Assembly: GCF_021155775.2 (NCBI RefSeq)
Contig: NC_060234.1
Coordinates: 12,637,871-12,701,870, forward strand
Source of the DNA: Neodiprion pinetum
Lineage: Eukaryota; Arthropoda; Insecta; Hymenoptera; Diprionidae
Length of the DNA: 64,000 nucleotides
Direction: 5' to 3'
Below the pieces are notes generated by a model. It was not told the DNA's origin, made no database searches, and saw nothing but the letters and a program-made list of their open reading frames with translations. Below are positions 54,907 to 64,000 of the stretch, piece after piece. The translations under genes and the position numbers were made by a program. Numbering within the stretch: position 1 is the first letter of the stretch; each line of letters opens with the position of its first letter.

Positions 54907-57900
54907 ATGGGTAAAACAAATGCGGAAACGTGTAAAAACTATTACAATCGTAAGAAAGCTGCCAAGGAAGCTGAAAAAATTCGGCAAGGCTTGCCAGTAA
55001 AAAAGCCAATAAAAAAAACAGGAGCCGAACGTACTCGTGCTTGTAGGCTGCGAAAAAAAATTCTTCCACAAGTAAACGAATCATCCGTGACTGAGATTTT
55101 ATCTATACCGTCAACTTCAAATTCACGAATAAGGACTTTTGAACTATCGTTTCAGTTAGCTACCACCAGTGCTAGTGCAAATCGACCAGATGTCTCAACG
55201 GTGTCTGCTATTGCTGATCATGATGGTGACAATTTACACGATTCATTTTTATCTACTTCAACACACGACAATCGCAACTTTATAATTGTACAAGCTGAGG
55301 TGCATATGGCTAATTCTCCTGTGCTGTATAATGACCGTGCAGCAGAAAATACTTTATTATCAGACATGGAGCAAAACCGACTGCTTCAAGCCCAAGAAAC
55401 TATTCAGCGATTAGCTGATGCCCCGAATGTACATATTTTATCCACTCAAGACATTGTACATGATCAGGAGCGTGATTTATTAAATCAAGACACGATTATA
55501 GATCAGGAATTACCTCCACCAGACGGACAATTCATTCATTCCAATTCTCCGGAACGGTTAATTAACACTCCCATTGATGAGCAAATTGATATGGACGTAG
55601 ATACTCCTTTGCCGTATAGGAATTTTCGACGATTAGAAAAAGCTCATCAGGAATTTAAAAAAAAGTTTCTAGACAATCCTTTTGGATATCCGTGTTCAGT
55701 ATGTGACAGGTTGTGGTTTCAAAATGATTTGAAAAAGCCGTCTCCTGAACATAAGGAAATTCTAGAAAAAATTATACCTAATATACCAGCGAAAAATACG
55801 AAGCTTTGCAACACATGTGTGCAAGCGTTAAACAAGAAGAATATTCCTTTAATGTCCACATTCAATGGTTTCAAATATCCGGATATACCTCAACATCTAC
55901 CACCTTTAGATCTTGTTTCTGAAAGACTTATTTCACCTCGTATTCCTTTCATGCAAATCAGAAGATTGAGGCATGTTAATGGTCAGTACGGTATTTTCGG
56001 TCAAATAATTAATGTTCCTGTTTCAGTGAATAATATGGTTAAATCTTTTCCAAGGAATATTGATGATGACTACTGTATAAATGTACATATCAAACGTAAG
56101 AAAATTCATCGATCTAGCTACTTACAAAGTATTGTTAATAAGCGTACTATTAAAAGTTGGCTACGATTTTTAATTCCGTCACCATTGTATACTATGTACG
56201 ATATTAAAGTTGATGAGTCATTTTTTAATGATGATCAAATTCACGATGAAATTCAGCAAGATGATTTCAGCGAACATATTCCTATAGAAGAAAGTTTTAC
56301 GGCTCAACAGCAGACATTACTGTGGAATGAAGAACAATACTTACGTATTGCACCTGGTGAAGAAAACGTACCTGAAAGTTTATTATTTGATGAACATGCA
56401 GAGGAACTTTCCTTTCCCGCAATTTACTTGGGTCAGTTCCGTAATTTTAGGGATGGTGTGAAAGTAACCTCTTTCATGATGGCTTCTAGTGAGCTAAGAC
56501 GATCTGATCGTCGTGCAGTTACACCGTATCATTTATTATACATGGCAATGAAGATTATGAGGATGAGGGTTCGTGATTCTCTCACAGTTGCGTTCAAACA
56601 CGTTGGTAAGGATACCAAAATTACTCGGAAACAAATAGAAGATGATCAGTACGTTCATAATTTTATTGAAACCAATCTTGCGTTTCTAAGAGCAATTCCA
56701 AATTCAACATGGTATTGGATGGATCGCAAGAAAGATCTTTTTGCTATGATAAGACAGTTTGGAAAACCGACTATATTTCTTACTGTCAGTGCCAATGAAA
56801 TTGGATGGAACGATCTGCTCCAAAAGCTCTACAAATTCAAACACAACGGTGAAACTATTTCAGAAGAAATGGCCGAGCTTCTCCATTATCTTGAAAAAAC
56901 AACTCTTGTCAATGAGGATGCAGTTACTTAAGCTATATATTCTAACAAATTAGTCAATGTATTAATGAATCTTTTACAATCACCAAAATTTAGTCCGTTT
57001 GGGAAATATTATGTTGTTCATTATGTTAAACGTATTGAGTTCCAGCATCGTGGTAGTCCACATGCGCATATACTATTGTGGCTAGCTAATGCTCCAATGG
57101 ATGCGCTTGATAAAAATAAGTTGGATTCAATCGCATTAATTGATTACTTGATATCTGTGTCATCTCGAGAAGCATCAGGTAACATTACATTACAAAGACA
57201 CAAACATACATTCACATGCTATAAGAAAATAGTGGCGAATCAACCTCAGCATTGCAGATTTGAACCACCTTTTATGTCACGAGCGCCGCATATTTACTCA
57301 AGACTATAATACCGATTATGTCAATTATTATTATCTCTAGAAACAAGGAAGCATAGTTTTAGTTAGTCTATATAAAATATTTTATTATAACCAGTTCGTG
57401 GAGTAACCGAGCGCAACGGCGTAGTTGGACGGCCAGCAACGTCAGCGTCTTCGCGCCCGCCAGATCCCGGGTGTAATCAACACCGGGATGAGGCGAGCGC
57501 GAAATCAGGCGCTTCGAGGATGACTGTCGCGAGGCGAGCCTTTGTTCCGGAATTGTGTATTTAGCGAAAACCCCGAATTGTAAATTCAGCGAAAACTCGC
57601 TCGCCGCCCGACGTTCCAAGGGGTGTCGGACGAGCGAGCGAAGGCAGTCCCGTCTTGAGACCGTCTGAATAACGACATCAGCGGAACCCGGCTCCTTCGA
57701 AGCGACCACGTATAGAGCTATAAATCCTTTTTCTGAAACCGACGATTAGAGCAAAATTCTCTAACCTACCCACGGCCGTAAAAGGTTACTCGCGTCGCGG
57801 TGTAAGTCTTACGAAGCTAAAATAAGTGCGAGCGTTAAGCCACGAACTCTATTGAGCTGTGTAGCCTGTAAGTAAGTGTGTGTGAAGGCGTATACTTCGG

Positions 57901-60900
57901 CGAGTTCGAAGCCGAAGCTGCGAAGCGAGAGAGGGAGAGAACGTGAGTAGTATAAGACCAAAATAATTGTAAGCTTCCTTGTTTCGAACCTTCTCTGCTT
58001 TTTTTTAGTTTCTGACCTATTAAACATTTTATTTGGCTTTCGATCAAAACATTGGTACGATAAATTGAAATCTTCCAAACCTATTGCCCTGTAGAGGACG
58101 TTCACCTCCCAACCCACCTAGGAAATAAATATAAACCTCTGTGAGAACTTAGAGGGTTGAAGCCGTCACGTGCGAGACCGCTCCGCACGTGACATTTATG
58201 CCTTGCCGATCTACTACAATTTTATTATCTATGCAGAAAGAGGAACCTGGTTTCAAGAATTATGCTAAACGTTACACAGATATCCGGATTAATTTGGAAA
58301 ATAATGATTATCATGATATTGATTCTTTCTATAAGAGTAATAATATTAATTCAGATGATGATTATCACAATATTCTTCGAGCTGGAATTAAGAGGCCACG
58401 AGTTTTTGTCAAACGTCAACCATGTGAAAAATGGCATAATCCGTTTAACCCCTTTATATTTAACATTGTTAAATCCAATATGGATATCCAATTCATTACC
58501 GAAGAATATTCATGTGCTAGTTATGTCGCAGAGTATGTCAATAAAACTAACAGAGGCATTAGTCATCTTCAGCGATTGATAATTGAAACTATGAATGAAC
58601 ATCCAGAGTTTGATGTCGTGGAAATTACGAGGAAAATAGGTGTAAATATGCTCAATAGTGTTGAGATAACAAGTCAAGAGGCGGCTTGGTATCTTTTGCG
58701 AGAACCGATGTCAAAGTGTTCTACTGTTGTCACCACTATTCCTACTATGTGACCATGTGATCGTCAACGTATAAGAAAAACACAAAAAGAATTAGACGCG
58801 ATAGGCGTAGGAGAAGATTCAACTAATATTTGGAAAGAAGATTGGTTTGATAAATATGAACGCCGACACGAAGATTTGGAAAATATTACTCTTGCGCAGT
58901 TTGTTGCTAACTACACCATTAAAGCAGATGGTACTTACACAAAAAGAAAAGTGCCACGTGTTATCCGATACCGAAATTTTGATATGGGACAAGATCTTAA
59001 TGAATATAAACGTGAAATGGTTACGTTACATATTCCTTTCTGAAATGAAGATGCGGAAATACTCGCTGAAATGAAATTTATCGATATATATAATAGGAAT
59101 GAAAATGAAATTTTAAATAATCGAAAAGAATTTGAATCTAATTTGGATATCCAGAAAGTAATTGAAATTTCTCGAAATTTATGCCGAGAAGATAGTTTCG
59201 ATGATGAAACTGAAGTACAAGATGTTGCTAACATCGCATCTGAACCGAATCCATTTCAAAATTTATATAACAATCCTCTTTCCGATATTAAAAGCGATCT
59301 TCGTCTAGCTGTACTTAATAAACTTGGACCTATCGCTAAAAAGCGAGAAAATTTAATGCCAAATATAGAATTTTACGAATTGATGAGAATGGCAAATGAT
59401 AAACAAAGAGAGCTCTTGCTACATGTCATTTCAAATCTATCAACTCCAAACCGTAGTCCATTTCAAATATTTTTTACGGGTCCAGCTGGGTGTGGTAAGA
59501 CTTTCGTCATAAAACTTATCATGGAAATTTATAATCGATATAGTGAGAATGATGGATGCTGTAACTCGTACATCGCCTGTGCTTCAACTGGCAAAGCTGC
59601 TGTTGCTATTGACGGAACTACCGTACATACTGCCCTAAAAATATCTTTGTCGAAATTACTTCCACTTAGTACTGAAGTAGCACATCAATATAGAGCACTA
59701 TTCAAATACGTCAAAGTGTTAATCATTGGTGAAATAAGTATGATTAGTGCTGAATTACTTGTTCAGATTGACTCTAGATTGAAGCAGATTACTGAAGATT
59801 TCAAAACTAATTTTGGTAGTTTAGATGTTATTTTAATTGGAGATCTACGCCAGTTACCACCAGTACGAGCTACTCCAATTTACAAACAGCAGAAGCAGAA
59901 AATTGTTGGACCTATTTTATGGCGTGGATTCAAATTTTGTGAATTAGATCAAGTTATGCGGCAAGCAAACCAAGAGTTTTCTTCAATATTCACAAAAATT
60001 GGGAATGGTCAACAACTCGACGACCGCGAATTAATTTTATTGGAATCGCGATTTGTAACAACTCAGGAGGCCGAAGTAGAATGTCCACATGGAATCAGAT
60101 TATTCAATACAAACGAGACTGTCACAAGATATAATAACCGAATTTTAAGTGCTGCTCAAAATAAAACTTCTTCGATTGCTAAAGACGTATTTGTTGGTTG
60201 TACTTCAGCAGAACAAACAGCTTTTGTACGTCAAAGATTATATAAAATGTCGCTCATTGATACTGGAGGGTTGCCTTATGAAACCGTATTTGTGCTGAAT
60301 GTTTTTTATATGATTACAACAAACATCGATGTGTCAGATGGCTTAGCAAATGGAGCTGTTGGAAAATCAGTTCATCTTGAATTTAATGATGAAGGAGATG
60401 TGAATGTTGTATGGCTTGATTTCCCAGACTCACCAAAAATTGGTCAAAAAATGAAGAAAAAAGTCGCTGGACATGTAGCTTCTCATCAAATTAGTACAAC
60501 TGCTGTACCGATAGGAAGAAGATCTGCGACTATTCCACTTAATAACAACAAAACGATAAATGTTAAACGATCGCATCTACCTTTGGTTTGCGCTTGCGCA
60601 ACTACGATTCATAAATCTCAGGGAAGTACGTACCCTGAAATTGTTTATGAATATGATAAGAAACATCAACTGTCATTAGTGCATGTTGCATTGACGCGGG
60701 TGACTAGTCTTCAAGGTTTGTACATTACAACAAAAGACAGTGATAAAACTTTCTATCATGGCCGAAGAGCATCTACAGCTATAAATAGTCTTCAAGAAGA
60801 ATTCCGTAGACTCTCGCTTAATCGCTTACAAACTATCACCAATGATCTGTTAGATTTTATTAATCAAAGGAGAGGGTTGACAATATATACATTTAACTGT

Positions 60901-61620
60901 CAAAGTCTCCGTGCTCATTCCATTGATCTTATTGATCCAATTATGCGAAAATCGAATGTTTTACTTTTAAATGAAACCTGGTTAGCCAATGAAGAGTCGA
61001 TTAGTATACCAAATTTCAATTGCATAATACAATATAAGCGATCGAACGTTCGAGCTGGAGGAGTTGCCATTTATCAGAATATGCACGACACTACCAATGT
61101 CATTACTTCAAACATTGATATGCCTGTAAGGCAGGCGGAATTGACAACTTCAACAGTGACATCAGTTGGTGAGTTTTGTGCAGCTGAATGCAAAATGGAA
61201 GATGGCAACAAAATTGTTTTGATGGTAATTTACATTACTCCAAATCAAAAAATGGACGACATCATTCATTTCTTGAAAAGAATATTATGGCCATATACAA
61301 AAGCTGGAGGACAATATCTTGGTAAAGGAGAAGACAAGTTACCGATAATTTGAAGTGGAAACTTCAACGTCAATTTTTCCCGTGAAGATGCTCGTCCACT
61401 AATTGATTTCCTCCAAAGTGACTTGAATCTAGCCATGAATAATAATCCTCTGATTTCGACAACACGACATTGTACTACCATAGATGCTGTATTTGCACGA
61501 TATCTCAAGGCTGTCAATACAAAACATTTCGTATCATATTTTAGTTATCATAAGCCACTGATAACTGAAGTTCCGATTCAGTCATTACCGGAAGATGCTA
61601 TGGCAGTAGACATAATTTAA
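54907..61620 (+). pseudogene. Helentron Rep-helicase-endonuclease protein with four in-frame stops
   Basis: One frame from ATG 54907 to TAA 61618, about 1930 codons once the solo LTR (57275-58194) and one TTTA are set aside; no frameshift in 5.8 kb. Stops: TAA 56929, TGA 58750, TGA 59041, TGA 61351. Domains: a basic N-terminus (ERTRACRLRKK), a cysteine block (CSVCDRLWF, CNTCVQALN), the Rep domain with HUH motif FQHRGSPHAHILLW (about 57040), helicase Walker A FTGPAGCGKT (59475), Walker B-like VLIIGEISM, GDLRQLPP, and ATTIHKSQGST (60600). From about 60880 an exonuclease-endonuclease domain is fused (IYTFNCQSLRAH, LLLNETWL, AGGVAIY; GNFNVNF after the last stop). Codon TGA at 59041 fits a decayed CGA. 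Role: rolling-circle replication and strand transfer. Confidence 0.87.
57275..58194. mobile_element. Solo LTR, 920 bp, in the Helentron Rep region
   Basis: Ends TGTCACGAGCGCC and CCGCACGTGACA give TG...CA, with inverse TGTCACG/CGTGACA tips. TTTA flanks both sides (57271-57274, 58195-58198). 920 plus 4 is divisible by three, and the Rep frame continues after removal. GC content is higher than its surroundings. AATAAATATAAACC near 58120 may be the poly-A signal, favouring the plus strand. A 4-bp duplication fits Gypsy. Confidence 0.83.
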
Positions 61621-62570
61621 AAATAACATTCGAATAATAAGAAAATTTGTGTTACACTTAATGTAAGAAAATAAATATTTATTTATTTAATTTTTCAAAT
61701 TTAAACTGAACTATATTGACTGTGTTGACTATTTTTTTCCAGTCCTTTTATAATTTTATCCTAATTAATTATTTGCATGCAATTAAAAACTATTTTTTAA
61801 TGATGCCAAAGAAGTATAACTTCTCACGCGCGTACATAAGTACACGCACCCATTTTTATTTAACATATGAGGCACATATTTTCACACACAGTCACATACA
61901 GATACACACACACACTTATTCCAATTTATACATCGTTTTCTGATTTGTCTCGGAGTACGGTGACATTTTTGAATAAACAATCATTCAAATTTTGAGTTAT
62001 CTATGATGCTCGTTTTTTCCCACGTTGGCTCCTGCCCTGGGACTGGAATCCGGAACCGAAGTTGATGATTTCAATATTGTCTCCACGTTAAATCTTGTTT
62101 TAATTACTGGCCAGTTTCCGTTGAGTCGACTATAGAGAGATGAGCGGACGACCGGTCCCTTCGACGTCCCAGAGCCAAGAGGCCGAGCTCACGAAAGCGA
62201 ACTCGGTAGTGTGATCGGAGGGGGGGAATGAGAAATCGAGGATCGATTAATTCTTCGATTATAGAATTCGATTTTAACCGCGGATAAATTCAAAATTTGG
62301 ATTTATCACCTTACAATTGTTGACCACGGTATATTTTTTAATTCGGATGTCATTGCAATGTAGGTATATGGGGTAGTCCACCACTCCTGAAACGAATTCT
62401 GGTATACCAATTTTCCTATAGATTGAGCAGTCTGAAATGTGCATTACTCTAGATTTCTTGTATGGCGTATTTTGCGGAGATGAAGGATTTTCACGTGTTT
62501 ATACATGCTACATGACATACTAAAAGACTGATCTGGGCAAATCCATATAAATACAATTCTATATTGACAG
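61621..62570. other. Helentron 3' tail and anonymous flank
   Basis: 61621-61823 is the AT-rich 3' end of the Helentron. From 61824 there is a (CA)-rich stretch (61871-61917) and at 62120-62240 a short GC-richer block with no ORF. No gene supported. Confidence 0.45.
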
Positions 62571-62818
62571 AATTACAACAGATGAATTTAAAAGCTGGGA
62601 AAAAAAAATCCACGAAGTTTTTCCTACTGAATCCATAGCAACGTATTACATCCCTTATGCAAAAGTACAAGGACAGCGTATCTGTGCATCCGGAAAGCTC
62701 TGGGAACATTTCCACTACACCAAAACTTTATTGCGTAAGAGTGGCCTGTTACGCAATAAGCGCAAAGATAAATACACCAAGCCGGAAGTAAACGTTGCAG
62801 AAACGTGCAAAATTACAG
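62571..62818 (+). CDS. Isolated internal exon, 82 codons, unrecognised arthropod protein type
   Basis: Acceptor ATATTGACAG ends at 62570 and donor ACAG|GTGC starts at 62819; both ends are phase 1 and the frame between is open. It reads TTDEFKSWEKKIHEVFPTE, TYYIPYAKVQGQ, GKLWEHFHYTKTLLRK, then a basic RNKRKDKYTKPE. The spacing of W, FP-E, TYY and GKL resembles a domain I associate with uncharacterised insect proteins, but I cannot name it. No neighbouring exon is visible within about 500 bp. It may be a fragment of a gene or of a gene-carrying transposon. Confidence 0.5.
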
Positions 62819-62930
62819 GTGCTTTGATTTGAATAATGATTCATTTTTTGCACTATTCCTGACATAATTTTTCTGGTTTATATGTATCATATTTTCCGAT
62901 TATATATATGTATATACAATGTATATATAG

Positions 62931-64000
62931 AGAGCGCCAGAACTGGAGTCACGCATCCGGGCTTCGACAGGGACGAAATAGCGAATTACGAATAAGATAT
63001 TGCAGGTTTTTGTTTTTATTTTTTTTTTTTGAGTACACCGGCCACAAGCCAGCGACCAACTCCGACGCCGAAGATATTTCGAGGCAAGGCGAAACCGCGG
63101 AGATCTCGCGGGAAGGATACCGAGGCTGCGGAGGGGGAGACAACGCAGATCCCTGCAGCGCGGGAATCCAAGGCGGAAGCGATTCCCGCTGGCGGCCGGC
63201 GCGCCGCAGCCTCCCCGCTCACCTCGCCTACACCCGACCGTGGCAACCGCGAGGGACCAGCTAGCGACGAGGGAGCACCACCCCGCCCAACCCCAGGACC
63301 GCGTAGAGCTGCGCGGAAGACGACATCGCGATCTAGCGTTAAGTTCTGCGCCACGTCGCGACGACAGGTGCGCGTCAAGTTGCGCAATCTCCGAAATCGA
63401 TGACAGATCGATTGTTGCGCATTCTTAGGGGGATGACGTCACGAAGGACGAGACCGGCGTTGCGGCCGATCGACCATGAGCGATCACTCGAGTTCTGGCG
63501 ACTAACTAAGACGGTAGTCACGTGTCGAAGTTGCGTTAGGTCAAGCTTTTGGGTTATCTTTGTTATTCGGAAGTAGTGATCGCGAGGAACGATGAACAGC
63601 CATCGTCACGAGGGAGTAGGCGAGTTCGTCCGCTGGATGTGGAGCGGTACGCGCTGCTAATATTCTTGCGAGAGAATTTCGAGAGACATCAACTAAAGGC
63701 TTGCCGAGGAACGGATAGCCATCGAAGACTTGAGTCAGCGAGAGTGCTCGAAATTCTTTAGCCGATAAATCCGCTGGGTGACAGTAGCCTGAGTGGCGCG
63801 TAATAAAGTAGAGCCAATTTCGAGTGATCGAGAAGGTCGAGTCGAGCCACGTGTTGAGCCGAGGCACTATTGTCTCGGATTTGAGTGTAACCAAATTCCG
63901 TTACACGGGGTCACGTCAAATCAGTACGGAAAAAAAATCGTTTCTCGTGTAGGTCGCGAGCCGTCGAAAGGGAAGCGTTCGAATTCGCGAACCGCGTCCC
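62931..64000 (-). repeat. Long LTR-like repeat, copy 2, inverted relative to copy 1, cut by window end
   Basis: From AGAGCGCCAGAACTGGAGTC (62931) to the window end the sequence is the reverse complement of about 29910-28850. A T-rich run at 63004-63031 sits where copy 1 has an A-run. The plus-strand frame 63029-63403 (Pro/Arg/Ala-rich, ending in a basic segment SRSSVKFCATSRRQVRVKL) is open here and matches a frame broken in copy 1. It may be a short nucleic-acid-binding protein of the repeat. Confidence 0.65.

Larger units (their letters stand above)
53798..61823 (+). mobile_element. Helentron-type rolling-circle transposon
   Basis: The 16-mer GAAGTTATACTTCTTT (53798-53813) occurs inverted at 61808-61823 and is itself hairpin-forming (GAAGT...ACTTC). 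Further inside, ACTGTAACACAAAATT (53866) is mirrored by AATTTGTGTTACACT (about 61646). Two direct repeats (53843-53997) lie near the 5' end, as in Helentrons. The single coding frame has Rep, helicase and a C-terminal endonuclease domain, the fusion that marks Helentrons as opposed to canonical Helitrons. Exact termini are inferred. Confidence 0.8.

Overview
The window is eukaryotic, almost certainly arthropod (most likely insect; a hymenopteran is a guess). It has no bacterial-style gene organisation. It carries R1-clade, Jockey-like, Copia and Gypsy retrotransposons, and Kolobok, piggyBac, PIF/Harbinger-like (ISL2EU type), Crypton, Helentron and CACTA/EnSpm-like DNA transposons, plus a DUF4806 gene of the kind expanded in insects and one extra spliced-looking exon. 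The background is AT-rich. Nearly every base I can assign belongs to transposable elements inserted inside one another. I see no conserved single-copy housekeeping gene.

Layout, left to right. 1-4511: GC-rich R1-like non-LTR element with a long 3' UTR and poly-A. 4512-7019: an old single-frame ORF, unrecognised, split by a Kolobok-type element (5366-6252). 7147-11766: a Gypsy element on the minus strand with near-identical LTRs, whose integrase core is replaced by an inverted duplication. 11917-13298 plus 23587-23639: a tyrosine-recombinase (Crypton) gene on the minus strand, split in its first exon by a 10.3-kb CACTA/EnSpm-like element (13299-23586) with a 2-bp target duplication. That element carries a 692-residue transposase, a four-exon DUF4806 gene and ACGTTTA-rich subterminal arrays. 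23718-26070: Kolobok transposase, intact ORF. 26071-31908: anonymous AT-rich DNA with a long LTR-like repeat (28031-29918) and a MITE with perfect 105-bp arms. 31909-35709: a dead PIF/Harbinger-like transposase split by a TTAA-type MITE and by a solo LTR. 36013-36187: a foldback with tRNA-like promoter boxes. 36240-41530: Gypsy gag remnant on the minus strand split by a dead piggyBac (36761-40193). 42100-43292: a second, decayed Crypton. 43982-45567: a Jockey-like remnant containing a captured piece of Copia RT. 45568-50558: a Copia element with both LTRs. About 51950-52543: a Gypsy-type LTR with a repeated dyad motif and primer-binding site. 53798-61823: a Helentron with fused Rep-helicase-endonuclease, split by a solo LTR. 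62571-62818: an isolated exon. 62931-64000: an inverted second copy of the 28-30 kb repeat.

Insertion order can be read directly because removing each inner element and one target duplication restores the outer reading frame. This holds for the CACTA-like element in Crypton, piggyBac in gag, the Kolobok-like element in the 4.5-7 kb ORF, both insertions in the Harbinger-like gene and the solo LTR in the Helentron. The most interesting object is the CACTA-like element: if its DUF4806 gene truly lies within its termini, it is a two-gene DNA transposon in which a DUF4806 protein could play the role that TnpA plays in plant En/Spm. All calls come from reading sequence and translations by eye. No database search was run.
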